DNA of 51,969 nucleotides from an uncultured Finegoldia sp. GTDB lineage: Bacteria; Bacillota; Clostridia; Tissierellales; Peptoniphilaceae. The notes beneath the pieces were generated by a model, which searched no databases, was not told the DNA's origin, and was given only the letters and a program-made list of their open reading frames with translations. Below are positions 16,096-24,291 of the stretch, piece after piece. Positions within the stretch are counted from its first letter, which is position 1, and each line of letters begins with the position of its first letter. The translations under genes were made by a program, and so were the position numbers. Location of the stretch: contig NZ_CAAFUQ010000027.1 of the NCBI RefSeq assembly GCF_900766215.1, positions 1 through 51,969 on the forward strand, read 5' to 3'.

Positions 16096-16574
16096 TGAAA
16101 AATACGGATATTGTCCTTAAGCACAAATTATTTAATGAAAAATTAAATAAGATAGAGAAAGATGAGAAAACAAGAGTTTTTTGTAAACACGACTTTTCTC
16201 ATCTAATGGATGTAGCTAGAATATGCTATATTATTAACCTGGAAGAAAATTTGAATATTGATAAAGATTTGATCTATGTTACAGCTCTTTTACATGATTT
16301 GGGAAGGGCCGATGAAGTAGACACAGGAATTAACCATAGTATTTTATCACAAACAATTGCAGACGAAATTTTACAAGATTTAGATTTTGATGATATATCA
16401 AAACAAAGAATATTAAATGCAATTAAACATCATAGGTCTAAAGAAAAAAATGATGATAAGTTTATTGAGATTTTCTACAAAGCAGATAAGCTATCTAGGA
16501 TGTGTTTTAGGTGTCCTGCAAGAAGTATTTGCAATTGGTCAGAAGAAAAGAAGAATAAGACAGTTGTTTATTGA
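16095..16574 (+). CDS. HD-domain phosphohydrolase embedded in the folate operon
   Basis: This 159-residue HD-superfamily protein has the metal ligands H36, H67-D68 (LLHDLGRAD) and D131, with H81 and H112-H113 as further candidates. After the HD core lies a small cysteine motif CX2CX5C (137, 140, 146) within RMCFRCPARSICNW. The gene is coupled to folE by a TAATG overlap and precedes folP by 11 bases, so it is co-regulated by folate. The operon has no obvious enzyme for removing phosphates from dihydroneopterin triphosphate, so this protein is a candidate for that step. That role is inference. It could equally act on another nucleotide. Confidence 0.85.
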   Translation: MKNTDIVLKHKLFNEKLNKIEKDEKTRVFCKHDFSHLMDVARICYIINLEENLNIDKDLIYVTALLHDLGRADEVDTGINHSILSQTIADEILQDLDFDDISKQRILNAIKHHRSKEKNDDKFIEIFYKADKLSRMCFRCPARSICNWSEEKKNKTVVY

Positions 16575-16585
16575 AAGGATAAAAG

Positions 16586-17401
16586 ATGTTAATTAGAAAT
16601 AAAGAATTTGATTTTAAAAACGATGCCTATATAATGGGGATTTTAAATGTCACACCAGATTCCTTTTCAGATGGTGGAAAATGGAACGATGTTGACAGAG
16701 CTGTTAAGCATGTTGAAGATATGATAAATGAAGGAGCTAGTATAATAGATATTGGCGCTGAATCTACAAGACCAGGATTTACTCCTTTATCTTCAGAAGA
16801 AGAACTAGAAAGAGTAATTCCTATAATAAGAAAGATCAGAGAAAATTTCGATATTCCTATTTCTTTAGACACTTATAAGGCCAATACTTTAAGAGAAGTT
16901 GTCAAAGAAGGAGCTGATATTCTTAATGATGTATGGGGATTAAAATCAGATCCAGAAATGGCAAAAACAGCAAAAGACTTAGATATACCTGTGATTTTGA
17001 TGCATAATAAAGATAACAATAATTATAATGATTTAATGAGTGATTTAAACAGAGAAACATTAGAATCTGTTGAATTGGCAAAAAAATCTGGTATTAAAGA
17101 TGAATTAATTATATTAGATCCGGGAGTTGGCTTTGCACTTGATTACGAAAAAGATTTAACTGTAGTAAACAGAATCAAAGAATTTGTCGATTTGGGATAT
17201 CCTGTTTTATTGGGAACGAGTAGAAAAAGATTTATTGGTAAAGCTATGGGAATAGATGTAGCTACTGAAAGAGATTTTGGAACAGCAATAACAACTGCTA
17301 TTGGTGTAATGAATGGATGTTCAATTTTTAGAGTTCACAATGTAAAAGAAAATTATGATGCTATGAGAATGGCTTTGGCTATAAAAAGAGAAGGAAAATA
17401 A
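16586..17401 (+). CDS. folP: Dihydropteroate synthase
   Basis: This 271-residue TIM-barrel enzyme joins p-aminobenzoate to the pterin diphosphate and is the target of sulfonamides. MGILNVTPDSFSDGG is the first signature (about residues 14-28), GAESTRPG the second, and GTSRKRFIG lies near the C terminus. AAAGGATAAAAG precedes the ATG at 16586. Its TAA overlaps the ATG of the next gene. The length is typical. Confidence 0.97.
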   Translation: MLIRNKEFDFKNDAYIMGILNVTPDSFSDGGKWNDVDRAVKHVEDMINEGASIIDIGAESTRPGFTPLSSEEELERVIPIIRKIRENFDIPISLDTYKANTLREVVKEGADILNDVWGLKSDPEMAKTAKDLDIPVILMHNKDNNNYNDLMSDLNRETLESVELAKKSGIKDELIILDPGVGFALDYEKDLTVVNRIKEFVDLGYPVLLGTSRKRFIGKAMGIDVATERDFGTAITTAIGVMNGCSIFRVHNVKENYDAMRMALAIKREGK

Positions 17402-18225
17402 TGGACTACCTTTTAGTAAAAGATTTGGAAATATACGCTAACCATGGAGTATTTCAATCTGAAAAAGAATTGGGACAAAAATTTTTGGTTACATTAAAAA
17501 TGGGATACAACATGAAAAAAGGCGCAACTTCTAACAATTTAGAAGATTCAATACACTATGGAGTTTTGAGTAAAGAAATTTACGATTATTTTCGTTCAGA
17601 ATCCATAGATTTAATAGAAACAGTTGCCTATAAATTGATTGAGTTTATATTTGAAAAATACAAAATTGTACAAGAACTTACTGTAGAAATTAAAAAACCA
17701 TGGGCTCCAATAAATTTGCCGCTTGATACTGTTAAAGTAACCATTAACAGAAAAAAAAGAAGGTATTTTTTAGGAATAGGATCTAACATTGGTGATAAAC
17801 AAAAATATGTAAATTCTGCTATTGATAAGTTGAAAAATACAAAAAGTATTAATCTCAAAAATGTATCAGAAACGTACACAACAAAAGCATGGGGAAAAAC
17901 TGATCAGGATGATTTTCTAAATTGTGCTGTAGAAATTGAGTCTTATGAAGAACCGGAAGATTTACTGAAAATTACTCAAGAAATAGAATTAGAATTGGGA
18001 AGAGAAAGACATGAAAAATGGGGACCAAGAACTATAGATATTGATATATTATTCTGTGAAGATGAAGTTATTCATACAGATGATTTAAAAATTCCTCATC
18101 CATATGTTCAAGATAGGAAATTTGTGTTAGAACCTTTGAATGATTTTGCGCCATTTTTTATTCACCCAGTTTTAAATAAAAGTTTAAAACAGTTACTTCT
18201 AGATTTAAATGATAATAAATTATAA
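17401..18225 (+). CDS. folBK: Fused dihydroneopterin aldolase / HPPK
   Basis: This 274-residue bifunctional enzyme has a FolB domain (about residues 1-117) that forms 6-hydroxymethyl-dihydropterin, and a FolK domain (about 121-274) that pyrophosphorylates it for FolP. In FolB, the conserved Glu in SEKELGQKF and a Lys in IKKPWAP are visible. In FolK, FLGIGSNIGDK, RERHEKWGPRTIDIDILF and PHPYVQDRKFVLEPL are diagnostic. Separate folB and folK genes are the commoner arrangement. It overlaps folP by one base and is followed by a terminator. Confidence 0.95.
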   Translation: MDYLLVKDLEIYANHGVFQSEKELGQKFLVTLKMGYNMKKGATSNNLEDSIHYGVLSKEIYDYFRSESIDLIETVAYKLIEFIFEKYKIVQELTVEIKKPWAPINLPLDTVKVTINRKKRRYFLGIGSNIGDKQKYVNSAIDKLKNTKSINLKNVSETYTTKAWGKTDQDDFLNCAVEIESYEEPEDLLKITQEIELELGRERHEKWGPRTIDIDILFCEDEVIHTDDLKIPHPYVQDRKFVLEPLNDFAPFFIHPVLNKSLKQLLLDLNDNKL

Positions 18226-18251
18226 AAAATTGAAAATTTTAAGAGCATTAA

Positions 18252-18275
18252 ACAGCGATTTAATCGCTGTTTTTT
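18252..18275 (+). terminator. Folate operon terminator
   Basis: A GC-containing stem, ACAGCGAT with ATCGCTGT (18252-18270), is followed by T residues to 18275. Confidence 0.85.
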
Positions 18276-18294
18276 AGTAATTTCAAAAAAAACC

Positions 18295-18323
18295 TTGCAA
18301 TTTAATTTGATTTAAAATAATAT
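18295..18323 (+). promoter_or_regulatory. Possible cstA promoter
   Basis: TTGCAA (18295-18300) and TAATAT (18318-18323) are spaced by 17 bp. About 80 bases of untranslated leader without an evident regulatory fold separate it from the start codon. Confidence 0.5.
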
Positions 18324-18404
18324 AAATATATAAACAAAGCGCAAGATTAGGTACGAATTTTGAATCGTTTTGTATTATAAAGTCAATTTTTGTAGGGGGA
18401 AAAT

Positions 18405-19871
18405 ATGATATTATTTTTAATTGGAATAATAATTTTATTCGTTGGTGGATACTTTTACGGTAAGTATTGTGTAAAAGTATTTAAACCAGATGACAGAATA
18501 ACACCAGCAACATCTCTTGCTGATGGTGTTGATTTTGTAGAAATGAAAAAATGGAAAAATCAACTTATTGAGCTTTTAAACATAGCCGGAACTGGACCAA
18601 TTTTGGGGCCAATTCAAGGTATTTTATTTGGTCCGATAGCTTTTATTACAATTCCAATAGGTTGTGTTTTAGCAGGAGCAACTCATGATTATTTCATAGG
18701 TATGATGTCTATGAGGAATGAAGGAGCTCAAGTTCCTAAAATGATAAAAAAATATATGGGATCTACAACAAATAAAGTTTATAATATTATTATTTGGATA
18801 CTTATGCTATTAGTAGGAGTAGTTTTTATTTATACTCCTGGTGATTTGATTGTTAATGATATTTTAAATATGGATGTAAATGGAAGTGTAATTTGGGTAG
18901 TTTATGGAATTATTCTTATATACTATTTATTAGCCACTCTTTTTCCTATTGATAAAATTATTGGTAGAATCTACCCTGTTTTTGGCGCTATTTTGATAAT
19001 AAGTGCTATTGGAGTTTTAGGTGGAGTTTTACTAGATGGTGGAGTCAATTTGCACAATATTACAGAAGGTGTTTTACTAAGTAAACACCCTCTTGGTCAA
19101 AGTTTTATTCCGGTTTTTTTCATAACTGTTGCATGTGGTATACTTTCAGGATTTCACGGTTCACAAATTACATTGATTTCTAGAACTGTTAAAAATGAAC
19201 ACGAAGGAAGATCAACATTTTATAACATGATGATAGCAGAAGGCCTTATTGCAATGTGTTGGGCATCTGGTGCTATGGTTTTATTTAATAGAGGAACAGC
19301 ATTGGATACTAACGCTACCTTAATGGTTGGCTTGATTTCTAAAACCTTTATGGGAAAAATTGGTGGTTTGTTTGCAATCATAGGTGTAATCATTTTACCT
19401 ATTACTAGTGGAGATACAGCATTTAGATCACTTCGTTTGATGATAGGAGAACAATTTAATATAAGTCAAAAATCAGTTAAAAATAGAATTTTATTGAGTT
19501 TAATTATTTATGTTTTTGCAATTGCCATCCTTTATTTTGCAAAAACTAACGGTAACGGATTTAACCTTTTATGGAGATACTTTGGATTTACAAATCAATT
19601 AGTAGCGGTATTTGCACTTATGTTGATTACAGTTTATCTGTATATTAACAAAAAAAATTATTGGATAACTATGATTCCTGGAATGTTTTATTCATTTATA
19701 GTTTCAAGTTATATTGCACATGAAGATTTAGGCTTTTCATTAGACAAGAGATTAGGAATGGATGGTTATTTAGCAAGTTATATTGTAGGTTTCATATTCG
19801 TAGTTTTATTTACAGTATTTGTTATTAAAAAAGGTAAAATTGGACAAACTAAATCAGAATTAATAGGATAA
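18405..19871 (+). CDS. cstA: CstA-family carbon starvation / pyruvate-peptide transporter
   Basis: This 488-residue membrane protein has about 13 hydrophobic segments. The CstA hallmarks KPDDRITPATSLADGVDF, NIAGTGPILGPIQG and GATHDYFIGMMSMRNEGAQ are in the N-terminal third, and FHGSQITLISRTVKNEHEG is in the middle. Characterised relatives take up pyruvate or peptides during starvation. This is the short form, about 200 residues smaller than E. coli CstA from memory. GGGGGAAA precedes the ATG. It is a single-gene unit ended by a strong terminator. Confidence 0.9.
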   Translation: MILFLIGIIILFVGGYFYGKYCVKVFKPDDRITPATSLADGVDFVEMKKWKNQLIELLNIAGTGPILGPIQGILFGPIAFITIPIGCVLAGATHDYFIGMMSMRNEGAQVPKMIKKYMGSTTNKVYNIIIWILMLLVGVVFIYTPGDLIVNDILNMDVNGSVIWVVYGIILIYYLLATLFPIDKIIGRIYPVFGAILIISAIGVLGGVLLDGGVNLHNITEGVLLSKHPLGQSFIPVFFITVACGILSGFHGSQITLISRTVKNEHEGRSTFYNMMIAEGLIAMCWASGAMVLFNRGTALDTNATLMVGLISKTFMGKIGGLFAIIGVIILPITSGDTAFRSLRLMIGEQFNISQKSVKNRILLSLIIYVFAIAILYFAKTNGNGFNLLWRYFGFTNQLVAVFALMLITVYLYINKKNYWITMIPGMFYSFIVSSYIAHEDLGFSLDKRLGMDGYLASYIVGFIFVVLFTVFVIKKGKIGQTKSELIG

Positions 19872-19879
19872 TTTTAAAA

Positions 19880-19909
19880 ATCAAGCAGCTAAGTCTGCTT
19901 GATTTTTTT
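19880..19909 (+). terminator. cstA terminator
   Basis: A 9-bp stem, ATCAAGCAG with CTGCTTGAT, has a six-base loop and a following T-run. Confidence 0.9.
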
Positions 19910-19934
19910 GTTATTCAAATTAATTTCAGAATTA

Positions 19935-19963
19935 TTGAAATTAAAATATTTTTTTGATATAAT
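19935..19963 (+). promoter_or_regulatory. rex promoter
   Basis: TTGAAA (19935-19940) and TATAAT (19958-19963) are 17 bp apart, with TGA forming an extended -10. Confidence 0.8.
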
Positions 19964-19993
19964 TATATTAATAACAATGAATGGAGTGATAAT

Positions 19994-20641
19994 ATGGCAA
20001 GGGCAAGAGTATCATTAGCTGTTGTTAAGAGACTTCCAAAATATTATCGTTATTTAGGAATGATCGAACAAAAGGGAATAATAAGAGTATCAAGCCAAGA
20101 ATTAAGCAGTATAACAGGATTAACTGCTTCTCAAATTAGACAAGATTTAAATCACTTTGGTGGTTTTGGTCAACAAGGATATGGGTACAACGTTGAGGAA
20201 TTAAAATCTGAAATTGAAAAAATTATGGGTATTAATAAATCCTACAAAGCAATTATACTGGGATGTGGAAATATAGGAAAAGCCATAATGAATTACAAAG
20301 GATTTAAATCTTCAGGTTTTAATATTGTTGATGTTTTTGACCATGGCAAAAAGGTCGGTTCAAAAATTTCGGACTTTGAGATAAAAGATATTGATAATAT
20401 CGAAGAGTATTTAAAGGAAAAGAAGCCAGAAATAGCGGTTATTGCTTTACCAACAGAAGTAGCCCAAGATATTTGTGATAAGTTAGTTGAAGGTGGAATA
20501 AAAGGTATTTGGAATTTTGCATCTTTAGATCTAAAATTACCAAAGAATGTAGTATTAGAAAATGTTCATCTTGATGAAAGTTTGTACACTTTAACATATT
20601 ACATGAATAATTTAGCGGATTATCCAGGTACTAAAAATTAA
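19994..20641 (+). CDS. rex: Redox-sensing repressor Rex
   Basis: This 215-residue homodimeric repressor releases DNA when NADH is high and controls fermentation and anaerobic genes in Gram-positives. The N-terminal winged helix contains VSLAVVKRLPKYYRYL and SSITGLTASQIRQDLNHFG. The Rossmann domain has GCGNIGKAIMNY, and a C-terminal helix follows LTYYMNN. GGAGTGATA precedes the ATG. Its own promoter and terminator make it a single-gene unit. A palindrome directly downstream (20674-20695) may be one of its targets. Confidence 0.96.
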   Translation: MARARVSLAVVKRLPKYYRYLGMIEQKGIIRVSSQELSSITGLTASQIRQDLNHFGGFGQQGYGYNVEELKSEIEKIMGINKSYKAIILGCGNIGKAIMNYKGFKSSGFNIVDVFDHGKKVGSKISDFEIKDIDNIEEYLKEKKPEIAVIALPTEVAQDICDKLVEGGIKGIWNFASLDLKLPKNVVLENVHLDESLYTLTYYMNNLADYPGTKN

Positions 20642-20648
20642 TTATATT

Positions 20649-20674
20649 CGGCGTTTTTATAACGCCGTTTTTTT
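20649..20674 (+). terminator. rex terminator
   Basis: CGGCGTT pairs with AACGCCG (20649-20655 with 20661-20667), followed by seven T residues. Confidence 0.9.
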
Positions 20675-20695
20675 ATTGTAACTCATGTTACAATA
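20674..20695. promoter_or_regulatory. Operator-like palindrome before the hemerythrin gene
   Basis: Nine-base arms (TATTGTAAC and GTTACAATA) flank a four-base centre. The core TTGTAAC-N4-GTTACAA has the 7-4-7 geometry of Rex sites (TTGTTAA-N4-TTAACAA) but differs at two positions per arm. It overlaps the expected -35 of the next gene, so a bound protein would repress. Confidence 0.6.
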
Positions 20696-20708
20696 TTTTT
20701 TACGCTTT

Positions 20709-20714
20709 TATAAT
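20709..20714 (+). promoter_or_regulatory. -10 element of the hemerythrin-like gene
   Basis: A perfect TATAAT sits 34 bases before the start codon. The -35 position at 17-bp spacing (20686-20691, TGTTAC) falls in the right arm of the palindrome. Confidence 0.55.
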
Positions 20715-20742
20715 ATAATTATTGTATAAAAGGAGTGATAAT

Positions 20743-21288
20743 ATGGATAGTATATTGGTTTTAGAAAAAGAACACGAAAATATAAGTAAAATAATAGATT
20801 TAATGAAAGAAAAGTCAATTGAATTTATCAATAACAAAAATATAAATGTTGAATTTGTCGAATTATTGATTTATATTTTAAAAGAATACGCAGATAAATT
20901 TCACCACAGAAAAGAAGAAGAAATATTGTTTAAAAAGATGCAAGAAGATTTGGGTAGAATTGGTGAAGTTATGGTTTTGAATGGAATGTTAGTTGAACAC
21001 GAAATAGCAAGAGGTATAATTTTTGACCTTGGTCAAAGTATTAAAGAATACGAAAAAGACAGATCGGATGAAAATTTTGTTGAAGTAATAGGAAATCTAA
21101 TGGGATACAGAAGACATTTACAAAAACACATTGAAAAAGAAAATACAGTGGTGTATCCTTATGGAAAGAACAATCTATCTGATGATAGATTAAAAGAAGT
21201 TGAAGATGAAACTATAAAATTTTTGGAGGAAAATAAAGAAGTTCACAATAATTTGATGGAGAAAATTGACAAATTATTTAATATGTAA
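20743..21288 (+). CDS. Hemerythrin-like HHE-domain protein
   Basis: This 181-residue all-helical protein has the spaced metal ligands of the HHE cation-binding family. These are KEHENI near the N terminus, FHHRKEEE (HxxxE), VEHEIARG, and HLQKHIEKENTVVYP (HxxxE again). Relatives bind a di-iron centre and respond to oxygen or NO, or are linked to iron-sulfur repair. The exact role here is unknown. The ATG at 20743 has AAAGGAGTGATA upstream, while a TTG seven codons earlier lacks one. The palindrome in its promoter and the neighbouring rex suggest redox control. Confidence 0.85.
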   Translation: MDSILVLEKEHENISKIIDLMKEKSIEFINNKNINVEFVELLIYILKEYADKFHHRKEEEILFKKMQEDLGRIGEVMVLNGMLVEHEIARGIIFDLGQSIKEYEKDRSDENFVEVIGNLMGYRRHLQKHIEKENTVVYPYGKNNLSDDRLKEVEDETIKFLEENKEVHNNLMEKIDKLFNM

Positions 21289-21296
21289 TGTATGAG

Positions 21297-21322
21297 AGGA
21301 ATTAGGTAATAATTCCTTTTTT
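21297..21322 (+). terminator. Terminator after the hemerythrin-like gene
   Basis: AGGAATT pairs with AATTCCT (21297-21303 with 21311-21317), followed by a T-run. Confidence 0.75.
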
Positions 21323-21399
21323 ATTTGCATAAAATGTAATATTATTGTAACAAATACACACCTTTCATTTATGTTATTATTTTAGGTGGAAGGTGTTTT

Positions 21400-22551
21400 A
21401 TGAAAATATTAATAACTACAGATACATACAGACCGACAATAAATGGAGTTGTAACATCTATTGAATCTTTAAAAAAAGCTTTGGATAGATTGGGACACGA
21501 TGTTAGGATTTTAACTTTTTCAGATAGTTTCAATTCAAAACAAGAAAAGGACATTTATTATATGGGATCTCTAGGGGCTGGCAAATTTTACCCTGATGCT
21601 AGAATGAATAAGTTATTATATAATAGGTTTTATGAAGATATTATGGACTGGAATCCTGATATAGTTCATTCACAAACAGAATTTACTATGTTTATTCAAG
21701 CAAAAAAAATTGCTAAAGATTTAGATGTTCCACTATTGCACACTTATCACACTGTTTATGAGGATTACACTCACTATTTTTCATTGAATAAAAAAATAGG
21801 TAAAGAACTTGCAAAGCAATTTACAAAGCAAATTATAAAAATGACTGATGGTGTAGTCGTTCCAACTAATAAAATTTATAATTTACTGAAAGATTATAAT
21901 ATAAAAGAAGATATATACGTTGCACCAACAGGTATCAATGTTCAGAAGCTTTCTGAATGTGATGATTTTGATATTCGAAAAGGATATAAGATTTCAGAGG
22001 ATAAACATATCGTATTATTTCTAGGTAGAATTGGAAAAGAGAAAAACATTACTGAAATTCTACAATATCTTGAAAAGATGAAAAGAGATGATATAGTATT
22101 TATTATTGCTGGAGCTGGTCCTTTTCTTTCGGAATTAAAAGAAATTTGCTCTAACTCTATAATAAAAGATAGATTGATTTTTACAGGCATGATTGATCCT
22201 TCAAAAGTTGGTAACTTTTATTCCCAATCAGATGTTTTCGTATCGGCATCAACATCTGAAACACAAGGATTGACATTCATTGAGTCAATGGCATGTAAAA
22301 CACCAATTATATGTAGACATGATGATTGCTTGGATGGTGTATTAATTGATGGTAAAACACTATTTGGTTGTTCTACAAAAGATGAATTTATTGAAGATTT
22401 GAATAAAATTTTGGACAATAAAGAACTAAGAGATGAAATGGGTAATAATTGCAAACAATTAGTATATGAGAATTTCACAGAAGATTCATTTGCTAGTAAA
22501 ATTGAACAGATATATCTAAAGGTAATTGAGAACCATGCAAAATCTGTTTAA
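21400..22551 (+). CDS. GT4 glycosyltransferase, diacylglycerol-glucosyltransferase type
   Basis: This 383-residue retaining glycosyltransferase has two Rossmann-like domains. The N-terminal MKILITTDTYRPTINGVVTS and the HTYHTVYEDYTHY segment resemble processive or monoglucosyl-diacylglycerol synthases of Gram-positives. The nucleotide-sugar site includes LGRIGKEKN and the EX7E motif ETQGLTFIE. The likely product is a glycolipid anchor such as glucosyl-diacylglycerol, by similarity only. AGGTGGAAGGTG precedes the ATG. It overlaps the next gene by 17 bases in a three-gene cluster. Confidence 0.85.
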   Translation: MKILITTDTYRPTINGVVTSIESLKKALDRLGHDVRILTFSDSFNSKQEKDIYYMGSLGAGKFYPDARMNKLLYNRFYEDIMDWNPDIVHSQTEFTMFIQAKKIAKDLDVPLLHTYHTVYEDYTHYFSLNKKIGKELAKQFTKQIIKMTDGVVVPTNKIYNLLKDYNIKEDIYVAPTGINVQKLSECDDFDIRKGYKISEDKHIVLFLGRIGKEKNITEILQYLEKMKRDDIVFIIAGAGPFLSELKEICSNSIIKDRLIFTGMIDPSKVGNFYSQSDVFVSASTSETQGLTFIESMACKTPIICRHDDCLDGVLIDGKTLFGCSTKDEFIEDLNKILDNKELRDEMGNNCKQLVYENFTEDSFASKIEQIYLKVIENHAKSV

Positions 22552-23158
22552 TAAGATACTAGAAACTGATAATAAAAAGTTTCAAATCATTATTCATACC
22601 CTAAATGCTATAGGAATATTGATTAGTATTTTTGTGATGATATATGCCTGGAAAACAGGAGTTTTGAAGGATATTGATAAGTTTCAAGATTTTATGAATC
22701 AATTTGGCAAATCTGCTGCATTCATATTTATTTTGTTTCAGATTATGCAAGTGATTATTCCAATTATTCCAGGTGGAATAACTTGTCTAGGAGGAGTAAT
22801 TTTATTTGGAGCAAAGATGGGGTTTGTGTACAATTATATAAGTATTTGCATAGGTTCTATCATTGTATTTTTCATAGGTAGAAAATACGGTACTCCTTTG
22901 ATTATTGCTATTTTTGGAGAAAAAGCATATAACAAATATATTAAAATTCTTACTAAGAATAATAGATTCGATAATGTATTTGCTGCTTTGATATTTTTCC
23001 CAATAGCTCCAGATGATATGCTATGTTATATTGCTGGAACAACAAAGATATCATTTAAAAAGTATTTTTGGATAATTATTTTAGGGAAACCAATGTCAAT
23101 AGCGCTTTATTCTTTAGGATTAGAAGTGCTCTTTAAGAAACTGATATTAAGGATTTAA
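22535..23158 (+). CDS. VTT-domain (TVP38/TMEM64, DedA-like) membrane protein
   Basis: This 207-residue protein has about five membrane segments. The central VTT region GGITCLGGVILFGAKMGF...GSIIVFFIGRKYG and the later FFPIAPDDMLCYIAGTT are characteristic. Relatives act in lipid or undecaprenyl-phosphate transfer across membranes. Lying between two glycolipid-type glycosyltransferases, it may move a lipid intermediate, which is inference. The ATG at 22535 is chosen over an upstream TTG. The overlap with the preceding gene suggests coupling. Confidence 0.85.
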   Translation: MQNLFNKILETDNKKFQIIIHTLNAIGILISIFVMIYAWKTGVLKDIDKFQDFMNQFGKSAAFIFILFQIMQVIIPIIPGGITCLGGVILFGAKMGFVYNYISICIGSIIVFFIGRKYGTPLIIAIFGEKAYNKYIKILTKNNRFDNVFAALIFFPIAPDDMLCYIAGTTKISFKKYFWIIILGKPMSIALYSLGLEVLFKKLILRI

Positions 23159-23165
23159 GATATAA

Positions 23166-24155
23166 ATGAAAATTTTAATTTATAAAGGAGATTATGATTT
23201 AGTTAAACAAAGTGGTGTTGGTCAAGCAATTGAACATCAAGAAAAAGCTTTGAAATTAAATAATATTGACTATACAACGGATGAAAACGACGATTATGAT
23301 ATTGTTCATATAAATACGATAATGCCAAAATCAAAGAAATTTGCGAAGAAAGCTAAAAAGCAAGGGAAAAAAGTTATTTATTATGGTCATTCTACTATGG
23401 AAGATTTTAGAAATTCTTTTCGTGGAGCGAATTTTTTGAGTAGATTTTTTAAGAAATGGATAATAAGTTGCTACAATCTTGGGGATATTATTATTACCCC
23501 ATCAAATTATTCAAAAAATATACTTGAAGGTTATGGAATAAATAAAAAAATTTATAGTATATCAAATGGCATTGATCTTGATAAGTTCAAGGGTGACGAA
23601 AATAGCAGAAAAAGATTCAGAGACAAATTTCATTTAAAAGATGATGATAAAGTAATAATCTCAGTTGGTCATTTAATGAAAAGAAAAGGACTTGATGATT
23701 TCATTGAAGTTGCCAGAAAACTTCCAAATTATAAATTTATATGGTTTGGATATACAAATCCAAAACTAATAACTTCACAAATTAAAAAATCAATTAAAAA
23801 TAAGCCGGATAATGTAATTATGCCAGGATTTGTTTCGCAACAAGAATTAGTTGACTGTTACCATGGAAGTGATTTGTTTTTGTTTATGACTAGAGAAGAA
23901 ACTGAAGGAATTGTATTACTGGAAGCTTTTGCATCCAAAATAAAAGTATTGGTCAGAGATATTAAAATATATGAAGATATGTTCACTGATGGTAAAGAAC
24001 TTATTAAAGCTAAAACCAATGATGAATTTGTAAGTAAAATACTTAAAATAATAAATAATCAAAATTCTACCGTAGAAGAAGCTTTTAGATATGTCAGAGA
24101 ACGAAGTGTTAGAAGAATTGGAGAAAAGTTGAAAAATATTTACTCAACACTTTAA
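23166..24155 (+). CDS. GT4 glycosyltransferase, second of the cluster
   Basis: This 329-residue retaining glycosyltransferase has SVGHLMKRKGLDDFIEVARKL in its donor-binding half (given in part: GHLMKRKGLDDF) and an EX7E motif, EETEGIVLLEAF. The N terminus MKILIYKGDYDLVKQSGVG is like enzymes that add the second sugar to glucosyl-diacylglycerol in lactic acid bacteria. The start is seven bases after the VTT gene, with AAGGATTTAAG upstream. No terminator of note follows before the spoVG promoter. Confidence 0.83.
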   Translation: MKILIYKGDYDLVKQSGVGQAIEHQEKALKLNNIDYTTDENDDYDIVHINTIMPKSKKFAKKAKKQGKKVIYYGHSTMEDFRNSFRGANFLSRFFKKWIISCYNLGDIIITPSNYSKNILEGYGINKKIYSISNGIDLDKFKGDENSRKRFRDKFHLKDDDKVIISVGHLMKRKGLDDFIEVARKLPNYKFIWFGYTNPKLITSQIKKSIKNKPDNVIMPGFVSQQELVDCYHGSDLFLFMTREETEGIVLLEAFASKIKVLVRDIKIYEDMFTDGKELIKAKTNDEFVSKILKIINNQNSTVEEAFRYVRERSVRRIGEKLKNIYSTL

Positions 24156-24232
24156 AGTTTTCGCATATATACGACATATAAATATCGATAAAACATATTA
24201 TGCATAAATGTTTTGTTGAATATTTACATTTA

Positions 24233-24261
24233 TTTACAAAAGACTTTTTTAGATGTATAAT
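24233..24261 (+). promoter_or_regulatory. spoVG promoter
   Basis: TTTACA (24233-24238) and TATAAT (24256-24261) are 17 bp apart. Confidence 0.7.
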
Positions 24262-24291
24262 TATATATATAAAGCACAAGGTGGTGAGGTT

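Noticed and set aside
19955..19977. Possible Rex autoregulatory site over the rex -10
   Set aside because: The similarity to TTGTTAA-N4-TTAACAA is partial and is mostly the AT-rich promoter itself.
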